Part shown: positions 37,495 to 46,095 of the stretch, piece by piece
Numbering within the stretch: the stretch's first letter is position 1
Layout of the letters: each line of letters starts with the position of its first letter
Assembly: GCF_026017845.1 (NCBI RefSeq)
Contig: NZ_CP100416.1
Coordinates: 906,589 to 970,588 of the forward strand
Length of the DNA: 64,000 bases
Origin: Amycolatopsis mediterranei
Lineage (GTDB): Bacteria > Actinomycetota > Actinomycetes > Mycobacteriales > Pseudonocardiaceae
Direction: 5' to 3'
Made by a program: the position numbers and the translations under genes
The notes under the pieces: model-generated
What the model was told of the DNA's origin: nothing
What the model saw: the letters and a program-made list of their open reading frames with translations, nothing else
Databases searched by the model: none

Positions 37495-38784
37495 TTACGC
37501 CAGCAGCGCCCGCACCGCCGCCGGGGCGTCGGCGACCGCGACCGGGTTCTGCTCCCGCGTCGCCAGGCTGCGGACCGTGACGTTCCCCGCGGCCCAGTCC
37601 TCCTGGCCGACGATCACCACCGCGACCGCGCCCGCCTTGTCCGCGCGGGTCAGCTCCTTGCCCAGCTTGCGGTGCTCGATCGGCGTCGACGTCCGCAGGC
37701 CGGCCTGGCGCAGCGAACCCGCCACCGACCGGGCCGCGTCCGCGAGGTCCTCGGTCACCGGGATCACCATGACGTCGACCTCGCTGCGCGGGGCCGGGGT
37801 CAGGCCGTGCGTGTCGAGGAAGTCGATCAGCGTCACGTCGCCCATGCCGAACCCGATGCCCGGGATCTGCTGCGGGGTGAACATCGACGCGAGGTCGCTG
37901 TAGCGCCCGCCGCCGAAGAGCGCGCGGCGGTTTTCCGGCGAGGTGTCGAAGACCTCGAACACGGTCGACGTGTAGTACGCCAGCCCGCGCACGATGATCG
38001 GCTCGTACTTCACCAGCGAACCCGCGCTGCTGTTCAGGACGCGGACCAGGTTCGACTCCGCCCGCACCTCGGCCGGCAGCTCGTCGAGCAGCGCCTCGCC
38101 CGCGTCGAGCGTCTCGGCGAGCTTCTCGAACTGCTTGTCCGAGAGCCCGATTTCACCGGCGCTCTCGGCCAGCTTCTCGCGCGGGTACTTCTCCCACCGG
38201 TCGACCAGCGCGAACACCTGGGACAGGTGGTCCGCCGACACGCCGGCGACGTCGGTGAGCGCCGAGGTCAGCAGGTTCCGGTCGTTGACGCGCAGCACGA
38301 ACATGTCCGGCGTCGCGCCCAGCGCGGCCATCATGTCGTGCACCAGCTCGAAGATCTCGATCTCGCAGTTGGCGCTGTCCGAGCCGAAGATGTCCGCGTT
38401 GATCTGCCAGTGCTCGCGGACGCGGCCGCGCTGCGGTGCCTCGTACCGGTGGCAGTTCGGGTGGCTGTACCAGCGGACCGGGAACGACAGCGACTTCGCG
38501 CTCCCGGCGATCATCCGCGCCACCGACGGCGTCATCTCCGGCCGCAGCGCGAGCCGCCGCCCGCCCTTGTCGGTCAGCGTGTACAGCTGCTTGTCGGCGA
38601 GCTCCTGGCCGGACTTCCGCTCGTAGATCTCGGCCGATTCGAGGATCGGGCCGTCGTAGCGGAGGAAGCCGCGGCGCTCGAGGACGTCGTAGAGATGACC
38701 GAACACCTGGGTACGCACGGACATTTCGGCGGGCAGGAAGTCCCGGGTCCCCTTGTAGGGCGCGGTCGGCAGGTATTCAGGCAC
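37495..38784 (-). CDS. hisS: Histidyl-tRNA synthetase, divergent type
   Basis: A 429-residue class II synthetase that attaches histidine to tRNA-His. Order of elements: KGTRDF (N terminus), motif 2 as NCHRYEAPQRGRVREHWQ, the HisA region VRGLAYYTSTVFEVF, GGGRYSDLA in motif 3, and a C-terminal anticodon-binding domain. Typical bacterial enzymes have FRxERPQxGRxRxFHQ and RGLDYY; here ERPQ is EAPQ, FHQ is HWQ and GLDYY is GLAYY. This looks like an alternative HisRS lineage; whether a second canonical hisS exists elsewhere is unknown. The ATG at 38784 gives MPEYLP. Confidence 0.9.
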   Translation of the reverse strand: MPEYLPTAPYKGTRDFLPAEMSVRTQVFGHLYDVLERRGFLRYDGPILESAEIYERKSGQELADKQLYTLTDKGGRRLALRPEMTPSVARMIAGSAKSLSFPVRWYSHPNCHRYEAPQRGRVREHWQINADIFGSDSANCEIEIFELVHDMMAALGATPDMFVLRVNDRNLLTSALTDVAGVSADHLSQVFALVDRWEKYPREKLAESAGEIGLSDKQFEKLAETLDAGEALLDELPAEVRAESNLVRVLNSSAGSLVKYEPIIVRGLAYYTSTVFEVFDTSPENRRALFGGGRYSDLASMFTPQQIPGIGFGMGDVTLIDFLDTHGLTPAPRSEVDVMVIPVTEDLADAARSVAGSLRQAGLRTSTPIEHRKLGKELTRADKAGAVAVVIVGQEDWAAGNVTVRSLATREQNPVAVADAPAAVRALLA

Positions 38785-38807
38785 GTCATCAGCTTAACGA
38801 CCGGTGC

Positions 38808-39197
38808 TCAGGCGAAGGCGACCCCGTACGCGGTGAGCAGTGTGGCCGCCGCCAGGAGCAGCGCACCGGCGGACGTCACGCGGCCGCCGAGCTTGCCCCG
38901 GCCCGGGATCAGGTGGAAGAAGAAGCCACCCGATTGGGCGAGGATCCCGAACAGCAGCAGGAAGCAGCCGATCCACAACGTCGTGTCGGACAGCGTGGTG
39001 CGGCTGAGGATCTGCAGCGCGACCAGGGCGAGGATCAGCAGGACGCCGGCGTGGGCGTGGCCGGCGCGGAACATCGCGCGCTGGTGTTCGGTGAGCTTGC
39101 GGTCGCGCATGACGCCCATCAGCGCGTAGCCGCCGTACATCACGGTCGGCAGCGAGACCAGCGCGATCACCGTGAACAGCTGGGTCGGTCCGTGCAT
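38808..39197 (-). CDS. Four-helix integral membrane protein
   Basis: A 129-residue protein with four hydrophobic segments (LFTVIALVSLPTVMYGGYAL; GVLLILALVALQILS; LWIGCFLLLFGILAQSGGFFF; VTSAGALLLAAATLLTAYGV) and a conserved-looking RAGHAHAGVLL turn with two His. GAAGGAG precedes the ATG. It sits between hisS and a promoter-like region with a strong palindrome. Function unknown. Confidence 0.8.
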   Translation of the reverse strand: MHGPTQLFTVIALVSLPTVMYGGYALMGVMRDRKLTEHQRAMFRAGHAHAGVLLILALVALQILSRTTLSDTTLWIGCFLLLFGILAQSGGFFFHLIPGRGKLGGRVTSAGALLLAAATLLTAYGVAFA

Positions 39198-39226
39198 CGG
39201 GAAGCTCCTTCGAGGTGGGGTGGCGC

Positions 39227-39255
39227 AACAGTAACACTGTTTTAAAACGCTGTCA
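39227..39255 (-). promoter_or_regulatory. Promoter with overlapping dyad before the membrane-protein gene
   Basis: On the minus strand TGACAG (39255-39250) and TACTGT (39233-39228) are separated by 16 bp and resemble -35 and -10 boxes. They overlap the dyad AACAGT-AAC-ACTGTT (39227-39241), a likely repressor site. The AT-rich TTTTAAAAC in the spacer stands out in this GC-rich window. Confidence 0.55.
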
Positions 39256-39283
39256 CCAAACAGGTCATTCCCCGATGGGGGAA

Positions 39284-40450
39284 CTAGGCGGGACGGCCCT
39301 GGGTCAGCACCAGCAGCGGGTTCCGGAGCGCGGCCAGCGTTTTCAGCGGGTCGCCTTCGACGACCAGGACGTCTGCCGCGAGCCCGGCTTCGAGCCGTCC
39401 GGTCACGTCGCCGAGGCCGAGCCCGGCCGCGCTGTCCTCGGTCGCGATCTCCAGGATCCGGCGCCGGGAGAAGCCGAGCCATTCGTACAGCTCCAGCGCG
39501 CCCGCCGGGTCGTCGAACACCGAGCCGGCCAGTCCCGCGTCCGTCCCGGCGAGCAGTCGGACGCCCTGCTCCTCGAGCCACGGCAGCCGCCCGTAGACCG
39601 CCAGCCCGAGGTCCTCGCCGAGCCGCTCGACGATCGTCCGCCAGTTGCGGCTGCTCGTCGAGCACGCCGAGATGCCCTCCGCGACCATCCGCTTCGCCAC
39701 GTGCGAGCGCCGGTCGAAGGAGCGAGGCCCGGTCATGAAGCTGCAGTGCTCGACCGTCGACACCCCGGCCTGGACCGCGGCTTCGATCGCGTCGGCGCCG
39801 TGGGCGTGCGCGGCCACCGGCAGCCCGTGGCGCGCCGCGTGCTCGGTGACCACGCGCAGCTGCCGGGCGTCGAACTGCGACTCCCACATGTCCGCGCCGC
39901 CCTCGGTGATCTGGCCGCCGCTGGCCATCACCTTGATCACGTCCGCACCCGCCGCCGCGTTCGCGTCGATCAGGGCGCGGATTTCGCCGTCCGAAGCCGT
40001 TTCACCGCCGAAAAAGTGACAATGCCCGCCCGGCACGGTGATCGGCGGCCCCGACACCAGCAGCCGCGGCGCCGGGGAACCCTCGAACGAGCGCCGGACG
40101 GCCGCGCCGAGGTGCCCGCGGTCGCCGAGGTCCCGCACGGTCGTGACGCCGCTGCGCAGCATCGCCGTGAGCCGCGAGCGCGCGCCCTCCAGCAGGTCTT
40201 CGCTTTCCGAGAAGTGGGCCGGCATCTCGCGGGACGCGTCGAACGCCAGGTGCACGTGGACGTTGCACAGCCCGGCGAGGGCGGTCCCGGTCGGGAAGTC
40301 GTGCCGGGACGCGTCCGGCGCGGCCTGCGCGACGACGTCCGCGCGCGGGCCCGCCGCGACGATGACGCCGTCGCGCACCAGCACGGCACCGTCGTCGACC
40401 GGCGTGGCCGGCCGGGGCAGCACCCGGCCGGCGGTGATCAGGGTGTCCAC
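39284..40450 (-). CDS. Metal-dependent amidohydrolase
   Basis: A 388-residue hydrolase of the imidazolonepropionase/dihydroorotase-like superfamily. Metal-binding and catalytic features are HVHL (first HxH pair), DVIKVMASGG with the Lys that is carbamylated in this family, AHAHGADA, STVEHCSFM, and the catalytic Asp in LLAGTDAG. A small beta-domain is made of both ends (ITAGRVLPRP and ADVLVVEGDPLKTL). Substrate is unknown; peptidase- or prolidase-like members are close in pattern. It is adjacent to the MAB_1171c-like gene but need not be functionally linked. Confidence 0.9.
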   Translation of the reverse strand: MDTLITAGRVLPRPATPVDDGAVLVRDGVIVAAGPRADVVAQAAPDASRHDFPTGTALAGLCNVHVHLAFDASREMPAHFSESEDLLEGARSRLTAMLRSGVTTVRDLGDRGHLGAAVRRSFEGSPAPRLLVSGPPITVPGGHCHFFGGETASDGEIRALIDANAAAGADVIKVMASGGQITEGGADMWESQFDARQLRVVTEHAARHGLPVAAHAHGADAIEAAVQAGVSTVEHCSFMTGPRSFDRRSHVAKRMVAEGISACSTSSRNWRTIVERLGEDLGLAVYGRLPWLEEQGVRLLAGTDAGLAGSVFDDPAGALELYEWLGFSRRRILEIATEDSAAGLGLGDVTGRLEAGLAADVLVVEGDPLKTLAALRNPLLVLTQGRPA

Positions 40451-40451
40451 G

Positions 40452-41576
40452 TCACTTCCCGTTCGTCATCGCGGCCGACAGCGCGAGCAGCGGCCGGACG
40501 TCGGATTCGAGGTCGTCCGCCCCGGCGGGCAGGACCTGCTTGGCGCGGCCGTCGCTGGCCTCGCCGTCCGCGTGCCGCCGCAGCGCCGCCCGCAACGAGG
40601 CCGCCGCGGCGGCGGGATCGGTGGCCACGACCTCGCCGAAGTCCGCCCCCAGGTACGGCGACAGCTGCACCAGTCCGTCGCGGATCTCGATCACCCGGCG
40701 GTAGTGCCCGCGGTGGGTGCCGCGCGGGGACAGCCGGTCGCCGCGGCGCGGCGGGGTCCGCAGCACGATGCTGGGGAACGCCTCGACCAGGACCGTCCAC
40801 AAGGGAGCCAGCGCCTCGTGCTCCCGCCGGTGCCGACGGCGGCGCCGCAGCGCCGAAACCCGCGCCCGCACCCCCGGGTAGGTCACGCCGGCGAGGAACA
40901 GCATCCCGCCGGCGATCACGAACGGCACGCCGAGCAGCAGCAGGATCTTGACGACGGGCCCGAACGCCCACGCCACCACGATGTACAGCGCCCGGAAGAC
41001 GCTGCCGGCCGCCGCACTGGCCATCCCGATCGCGCCCAGCCGCAGCCCGATCCGCAGGTCCCGGTCGGCCACCCGCTGGTACCGCACGATCCAGGCGGTG
41101 CAGGCGACGAGGCCGTAGATCAGGTACAGCCCGGCGCCGAGGTAGAAGACCGCGACCCCGCTGTCGTGGATCGTCGACGGCCCCAGCGGCAGGCCCCGCA
41201 GCTCCGGCGGAGTCAAGGCCATCGCGACGACCATCAACGCGATCGCCGCCGCCGGCGGCACCAGCTCCGCCGCCACCCGCCGGTACCGGCGGGGACCCAG
41301 CGCCGAGCCGAGGAAGAAGATCACCAGCGCGCAGAGGCCGCACGCCAGCAGGGCGTTGTTCGCCACCCGCGCCGCGCCGCGGCCGAACAGCGCGTCGACC
41401 TCGTCGGAGATCACGGTCTGCTGCAGCAGGAACGCCGCCGCGAACCCGGCCACGCACGCGGTGACGGCCCAGTTCGGCACGGTCGGTGCGCGGGTCACCT
41501 GGTAGATCCGCCACGCGAGCGCGGCGGCGAACAGCACCAGCGCGATCAGGTTGACGGGGCTGAGAAGTGTGCTCAC
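40452..41576 (-). CDS. MAB_1171c-like integral membrane protein (putative transporter)
   Basis: A 374-residue protein with about seven hydrophobic segments over residues 1-240 and a cytoplasmic C-terminal domain of about 130 residues (RVSALRRRRRHRREHEALAPLWTVLVEAF and RGHYRRVIEIRDGLVQLSPYLG). This matches the family annotated as MAB_1171c putative transporter in actinobacteria; transport is not proven. GTG 41576 overlaps the ImmA/IrrE gene by 4 bp. Order XRE - ImmA - this protein is a conserved actinobacterial arrangement. Confidence 0.82.
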   Translation of the reverse strand: MSTLLSPVNLIALVLFAAALAWRIYQVTRAPTVPNWAVTACVAGFAAAFLLQQTVISDEVDALFGRGAARVANNALLACGLCALVIFFLGSALGPRRYRRVAAELVPPAAAIALMVVAMALTPPELRGLPLGPSTIHDSGVAVFYLGAGLYLIYGLVACTAWIVRYQRVADRDLRIGLRLGAIGMASAAAGSVFRALYIVVAWAFGPVVKILLLLGVPFVIAGGMLFLAGVTYPGVRARVSALRRRRRHRREHEALAPLWTVLVEAFPSIVLRTPPRRGDRLSPRGTHRGHYRRVIEIRDGLVQLSPYLGADFGEVVATDPAAAAASLRAALRRHADGEASDGRAKQVLPAGADDLESDVRPLLALSAAMTNGK

Positions 41577-42094
41577 AACCACCCTTGGTGATCGCCGAGC
41601 GCCCCCTGGATCCGGCGGAGATCCCGGTCCGCGGCGCGCCTGGGGATCGTGTAGTTCAGGACCGACGCCCATTCGAGGATGATCGTCGCGACCGTTTCGG
41701 CTTCCCACTCGTGCGCGTCATCGTAGGACGAGCGGCGCAGGGCGCGGTGGACGGCATCCGGGTCGAGATCCGGAGCGGGGCCGCGCAGGAAGTCCGCCGG
41801 CTCGGCGTCGCCGTGCGGGTGGTGGTCGGCCAGCATGTGCCCGAGCTCGTGCAGGATGATGTGGTCCTGGTGCGATTTCGTCGTTTCGGCCTGGTAGAAG
41901 ATGTAGTCGGCGGACGACGTCGCGATCCAGCAGCCGAACGGGCCCGGCACTTCGAGCGGGTACGCCAGCAGCCGGATCGGCTTCCCGCGCCGCTCGCCCA
42001 GCCGCGCGCACAGCACCTCGACGTCCAGCGGCGGCTCGATGTCCAGCTCCTTGAGCAGCTTCCGGCAGCGCCGGCGCAGCTCGCGCTCCTTCAT
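41573..42094 (-). CDS. ImmA/IrrE-family metallopeptidase
   Basis: A 173-residue peptidase with the zinc motif HELGH (HIILHELGHMLADH, about residue 82) and a downstream Glu in HEWEAE that could be the third ligand. ImmA/IrrE proteins typically cleave a partner XRE repressor to induce genes. The partner gene lies immediately upstream, overlapping by 4 bp. The downstream membrane protein is probably part of the regulated unit. Confidence 0.9.
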   Translation of the reverse strand: MKERELRRRCRKLLKELDIEPPLDVEVLCARLGERRGKPIRLLAYPLEVPGPFGCWIATSSADYIFYQAETTKSHQDHIILHELGHMLADHHPHGDAEPADFLRGPAPDLDPDAVHRALRRSSYDDAHEWEAETVATIILEWASVLNYTIPRRAADRDLRRIQGALGDHQGWL

Positions 42095-42519
42095 CGGGCC
42101 GTGCTTCCCGGGTCCCGGCCCGCGCTGTCTTCCGGGTTCCGGCCCTCTCGTTCGGCCCGCTCGTAGCGCTCGACGAGCTCCAGCAGGTCCATCACCTGAC
42201 GGCGGCCCTGCGGGGACAGCTCCTGGGCGCGCATGGCCATCAGCTGCGCCTCACCGGCGGGTGCCGCGGCCGCCTCTTCGTCGAAGAAGTACGTCACCGG
42301 CACCCCGAACAGCTTCGCCAGCGCCTCGACGTAGTGGATCTTCGGGTTGACCCGCTTGCCCGTCGCGAGCTGCTGCAGGTAGGCGGGCGACATGGCCGGG
42401 CCGCCCGCTCGCTCGACGGCGGCCGAGATCTCCCGGTAGCTGTGCGGTGCGCGCCCGTCGACCCGGGCGGCCTCGATCAGGGCGCTCAGGCGCTCCGCGA
42501 AGGTGCGTTCCGGTGCCAT
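42091..42519 (-). CDS. XRE-family regulator, likely ImmA substrate
   Basis: A 142-residue protein with an N-terminal helix-turn-helix containing SYREISAAVERAGGPAMSPAYLQQLATGKRVNPKIHYVEALAKLFGVPVTYFF and an Ala-rich then charged C terminus. GGTGGAG lies just before the ATG at 42519. It overlaps the ImmA/IrrE gene and is expected to repress its own operon until cleaved. The upstream region carries AAACCACTG inverted repeats suited to it. Confidence 0.88.
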   Translation of the reverse strand: MAPERTFAERLSALIEAARVDGRAPHSYREISAAVERAGGPAMSPAYLQQLATGKRVNPKIHYVEALAKLFGVPVTYFFDEEAAAAPAGEAQLMAMRAQELSPQGRRQVMDLLELVERYERAEREGRNPEDSAGRDPGSTAR

Positions 42520-42559
42520 CTCCACCCCCTGGGAATCCAGCCGCGGAAATTCTAGCCGG

Positions 42560-42604
42560 AAACCACTGTACGCACATGTTGACAGCTGTCGTATGCAGTG
42601 GTTT
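42560..42604. promoter_or_regulatory. Putative XRE operator with nested palindromes
   Basis: AAACCACTG (42560-42568) and CAGTGGTTT (42596-42604) are exact inverted repeats 27 bp apart. Between them is the palindrome GACAGCTGTC (42581-42590), preceded by TTGACAG, which can also be a plus-strand -35 box. On the minus strand TAGAAT (42549-42554) is a plausible -10 box for the XRE gene. Confidence 0.6.
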
Positions 42605-42722
42605 ACAGTTGGCTCGCCTCTCGCCTGGTCCTCCGTGCCCTGGGGGTGCACGGAACGGCTCAGGCGAGAGGTTGTCGCGCCTTCGACTCGTCATGATCGG
42701 TCCTGTGTAGTACGCTTCACAG

Positions 42723-42805
42723 GACCAAGGTTGATCGCCCTCGGGCGAACCCTTGGTCACGGCCTGTTGCCGGAGGTCGACCCCCAGGGCTTCCGGTGAC
42801 AGGCC
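42723..42805. other. Two adjacent RNA-like stem-loops between the XRE gene and the flavodoxin gene
   Basis: The first is GACCAAGG (42723-42730) with CCTTGGTC (42751-42758), enclosing CGCCC and GGGCG (42736-42747). The second is GGCCTGT (42761-42767) with ACAGGCC (42799-42805), enclosing CCGGA and TCCGG, followed on the plus strand by CCCTTTAATTT. The second hairpin begins 3 bp beyond the flavodoxin-like stop and can terminate that minus-strand operon. The first has no such explanation; a small plus-strand transcript ending at the second hairpin is possible. The rest of the 289-bp gap holds the XRE operator region and nothing else recognised. Confidence 0.5.
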
Positions 42806-42808
42806 CCT

Positions 42809-43267
42809 TTAATTTCCGGACATCAGGGTCGCGGCCAGCGTCGCACCCAATTCGGTGCACGCTTCCAGGGTGGTTTTGCCCGGATCGCCCGTCGTGACGA
42901 CGGGTTCCGCCACTTTGGTCCAGGACAGGCCCGTCGTGATGGCCAGCAGTTGCCGTTCAGTGCCCGAAGTGTCGCTGTTGCCGTGAATCCAGTACCCGAA
43001 CGGGCGACCGCGCGTCTCGTCCAGGCACGGGTAGTAGATCGTGTCGAAGAAGTGCTTGAGCCCGCCGCTCATGCTGCCGAGGTTCGCCGGCGTGCCCAGC
43101 AGGTAGCCGTCCGCCTCGAGGACGTCGGGGACCGTGGCCGCCAGCGCCGCGCGGCGGACCACCTCCACCCCTTCGATGTCCGGGTGCGCAGCCCCGGCCA
43201 CGACCGCTTCGAACAGCGCCTGCGTCGCCGGGGACGGCGTGTGGTGGACGATCAGCAGCCTCGGCAT
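42809..43267 (-). CDS. Flavodoxin / NAD(P)H-dependent FMN reductase-like protein
   Basis: A 152-residue flavodoxin-fold protein. The N-terminal phosphate-binding loop reads HHTPSPATQALFEAVVAGA, and GTPANLGSMSGGLKHFFDTIYY is the second FMN loop. It probably carries FMN and acts as an electron carrier or quinone/FMN reductase. Its ATG overlaps the stop of the sugar phosphomutase gene by one base, so they are co-transcribed, though no functional link is evident. Confidence 0.85.
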   Translation of the reverse strand: MPRLLIVHHTPSPATQALFEAVVAGAAHPDIEGVEVVRRAALAATVPDVLEADGYLLGTPANLGSMSGGLKHFFDTIYYPCLDETRGRPFGYWIHGNSDTSGTERQLLAITTGLSWTKVAEPVVTTGDPGKTTLEACTELGATLAATLMSGN

Positions 43268-44901
43268 CAGGCGAGCAGTTCCTCGACGTCCGCGCGCAGC
43301 GCCGTCAGCTGCTCCTGTGCCGCGTCGCGGGCGTCGGCCAGTTCGTCCGTCACCGGCGCCACCACCTGCAGGTACGCCTTCAGCTTCGGTTCGGTCCCGG
43401 ACGGCCGCACGACCACGCGGACGCCGTCGCCGGTCAGCCGCACCACGTCGGCGTCCGGCAGCAGGTCTTCGAGGCCGGCTTCGACGCCGCCGAGCCGGGA
43501 CGGCGGCGTCTCCCGCACCTTCGCCATCAGCCGGCCGCGGACCGCGAGATCGGTGACCCGGAGCGAAACCTGGTCGGTCAGGTGGACGCCGTGGCGCCGC
43601 GCCAGCTCGTCGAGCACGTCCAGCGGCGTGCGGCCCTGCGCCTTCAGCCGCGCGGCGAGCCCGGCCGCCAGCGTCGCGGCGGCGATGCCGTCCTTGTCGC
43701 GCACGAAGCCCGGGTTCACGCACAGCCCGAGCGCCTCTTCGTAGGCGAACACCAGGCCCTCGCCGGCCCGGACCAGCCATTTGAAGCCGGTCAGCGTCTC
43801 GGCGTAGCGGGCGCCTTCGGCCTTGGCGATCTCGCCGAGCATCGACGACGACACGATCGTGGTCGCCACCAGCGGGTCCGGCAGGACCGTGCGGTCCACT
43901 GTGGACAAGACGTACGAGCCGAGCAGCACGCCGGTCTCGTCGCCGCGCAGCATGCGCCACCGCCCGTCGCGCTCGCGCACGCCGAGCGCGCACCGGTCGG
44001 CGTCCGGGTCGAGCGCGACGGCCAGGTCGGCGTCCACATCGGACGCCAGCGCCAGCAGCAGGTCCGTCGCGCCCGGCTCTTCGGGGTTCGGGAACGACAC
44101 GGTCGGGAAGTCCGGGTCCGGCGCGGCCTGGGCGCCGACCAGGTGCAGGTCGGTGAACCCGGCCCGCTCGAACGCCGCGCGCAGCGTGTCGGCGCCGACG
44201 CCGTGCAACGCCGTCGCGGCGACCCGCACCGCGCGTTCGTGGCCCAGCGGCAGCGTCGCGACCTCGTCGAGGTAGCGGTCCAGCAGGTCGGCGACCTCGG
44301 CGCCGGACGCCCGCGGCACGTCGGCGGCGGCCGGCGCGGCCTCGATGGCGCGCTCGATCTCGCCGTCGGACGGCGGGACGATCTGGCCGCCGGTCGCGTC
44401 GTAGAGCTTGTACCCGTTGTCCGCCGGGGGATTGTGCGACGCGGTGATCTGGATCCCGGCCACCGCGCCGAGCCGGCCGACGGCGAACGCGAGCACCGGC
44501 GTCGGCAGCGGGCGGGGGAACACCTTGACGTCGAAGCCGGCCGCGGTCAGCACGTCGGCGGCGGCCGTCGCGAAGGCTTCCGAGCCGTGGCGCGCGTCGC
44601 GGCCCACGACGACGAGCGCGCCGGCGTGCCCGTGCGCCTTCAGCCACTCCGCGACCCCGGCCGTCGTCCGGGTGACGACGGCGACGTTCATCCCGTTCGG
44701 CCCGGCGCGCACCGGGCCGCGCAGGCCGGCCGTGCCGAACTCCAGCGGGCCGGCCAGCCGGTCGGCCAGGTCTTCGGCGGCACCGGGTTCGCCGCCGTCC
44801 GCCCGGGCCAGCACGGCCTCGAGTTCGGCACGGGTGGCGGGGTCCGGATCGGCGGCGATCCAGCGGGAAGCGGCGTCACGCAGGGTGGAATCCGATGTCA
44901 C
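43267..44901 (-). CDS. Phospho-sugar mutase (phosphoglucomutase/phosphomannomutase family)
   Basis: A 544-residue alpha-D-phosphohexomutase. The catalytic phosphoserine is in ITASHNPPADNGYKLY, the Mg-binding loop is DPDADR (about residue 277), the sugar-binding loop is AYEEALG, and the phosphate-binding loop is RPSGTEPK. The N-terminal RxELEAVL extension and LEFGTAGLRGPV are typical of the actinobacterial and Firmicutes PGM2-like subgroup, which also includes phosphopentomutases, a role that would link to the nearby purine nucleoside phosphorylase. It is divergent from the glycosyltransferase gene. Confidence 0.92.
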   Translation of the reverse strand: MTSDSTLRDAASRWIAADPDPATRAELEAVLARADGGEPGAAEDLADRLAGPLEFGTAGLRGPVRAGPNGMNVAVVTRTTAGVAEWLKAHGHAGALVVVGRDARHGSEAFATAAADVLTAAGFDVKVFPRPLPTPVLAFAVGRLGAVAGIQITASHNPPADNGYKLYDATGGQIVPPSDGEIERAIEAAPAAADVPRASGAEVADLLDRYLDEVATLPLGHERAVRVAATALHGVGADTLRAAFERAGFTDLHLVGAQAAPDPDFPTVSFPNPEEPGATDLLLALASDVDADLAVALDPDADRCALGVRERDGRWRMLRGDETGVLLGSYVLSTVDRTVLPDPLVATTIVSSSMLGEIAKAEGARYAETLTGFKWLVRAGEGLVFAYEEALGLCVNPGFVRDKDGIAAATLAAGLAARLKAQGRTPLDVLDELARRHGVHLTDQVSLRVTDLAVRGRLMAKVRETPPSRLGGVEAGLEDLLPDADVVRLTGDGVRVVVRPSGTEPKLKAYLQVVAPVTDELADARDAAQEQLTALRADVEELLA

Positions 44902-44931
44902 CGCGCCAGCCTACGGGCTATGGTCGGGTAG

Positions 44932-46095
44932 GTGCGCTTACTGTTCACCTCACTGGGGTCCTTCGGTCACACCTTCCCGCTCGTCCCGCTGGCGGTCGCC
45001 GCGCGCGACGCGGGCCACGACGTCGTCTTCGCCACCTCGGAAGACTTCCTGCCACAGCTGACGAAAGCCGGGCTCGAGACGGCGGCCGCCGGGCTCGCCA
45101 TCAAGGACGCGTTCGGGCAGGCGTTCGGCGAAACCTTCGGCGAAGCGGGGCCGCCCGGCCCGCCGGGGGACATCCCGCGGGAGGTGTTGTTCCCGGTCGT
45201 CGCGAAGGTCTTCGGCGAGCTGATGCCGAAGCGGTTCTTCGCCGATCTGCTGCCGCTGTTCGAGCACGTCCGGCCCGACCTGGTGGTCAGCGAGGTGGGC
45301 AATTCGGGCGGGGCGTTCGCCGCGCTGAAGGCCGGGCTCCCGGTGGTGGCGCACGGTTTCGGCCGCGTGTCGACCGGCGACCCGATGACCACGAAGATCC
45401 GGGACGCGATCCTCGAGCACGGCGCCGAGCTGGGCATCGAGATCGGCGAGGACCTGGCCTTCGGCGGCCCGTTCGTCGACATCTGCCCGGAGTCGGTGCA
45501 GGACCCCGGTTTCCTGGCGCGCACCCACCGGGTGCCGCTGCGCCCGGTCGGCTGGAGCGAGCCGGGCGAGCTGCCGCCGGGCGTGCTGGACAAGCGGCGT
45601 CCGCTGGTCTACCTGACGCTGGGCACGGCGATGGGGCACGCGGGCGTGCTCACCGAGGCGATCGCCGGACTGTCCGGTTTGGACGTCGACGTGCTGGTCG
45701 CCACCGGCCCGTCGCTGCCCGAGAACGCGCTGGGCGAAGTCCCGGCGAACGTCCGGCTCGAGGCGTGGGTCCCGCAGGCGGCGCTGCTCCCGCACGTCGA
45801 CCTGGTGGTCCACCACGGTGGCAGCGGCACGACGCTCGGCGTGTTCGGCGCGGGCCTGCCCCAGCTGCTGCTGCCGCAGGGCGCGGACCAGTTCACCAAC
45901 GCGGAGGCGGTGCTGGCGGCCGGCGTGGGCGACCGCCTGCTCGGCGCCGAGGTCACCGCCGAAGCCGTGGCGGCGAAAGCGCGTCACCTGCTCACGGACT
46001 CCGCGGTCCGCGACGCGGCCCGGACCCTGGCCGCGGAGGTCGCGGCCATGCCGTCCCCGGCCGAGGTCGCCGCCGAGCTCCCGACCCTGGTCTGA
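44932..46095 (+). CDS. GT1-type glycosyltransferase (macrolide-glycosyltransferase-like)
   Basis: A 387-residue GT-B-fold transferase starting at GTG 44932 (MRLLFTSLGSFGHTFPLVPLA, the HTFPL version of the N-terminal His motif). The donor-binding region is HHGGSGTTLGVFGAGLPQLLLPQGADQFTNAEAV. Enzymes of this family glycosylate small-molecule aglycones with NDP-sugars; acceptor unknown. No natural-product synthase is adjacent, so it may inactivate foreign antibiotics or decorate a metabolite. Its stop is followed directly by a 21-bp repeat array. Confidence 0.88.
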   Translation: MRLLFTSLGSFGHTFPLVPLAVAARDAGHDVVFATSEDFLPQLTKAGLETAAAGLAIKDAFGQAFGETFGEAGPPGPPGDIPREVLFPVVAKVFGELMPKRFFADLLPLFEHVRPDLVVSEVGNSGGAFAALKAGLPVVAHGFGRVSTGDPMTTKIRDAILEHGAELGIEIGEDLAFGGPFVDICPESVQDPGFLARTHRVPLRPVGWSEPGELPPGVLDKRRPLVYLTLGTAMGHAGVLTEAIAGLSGLDVDVLVATGPSLPENALGEVPANVRLEAWVPQAALLPHVDLVVHHGGSGTTLGVFGAGLPQLLLPQGADQFTNAEAVLAAGVGDRLLGAEVTAEAVAAKARHLLTDSAVRDAARTLAAEVAAMPSPAEVAAELPTLV

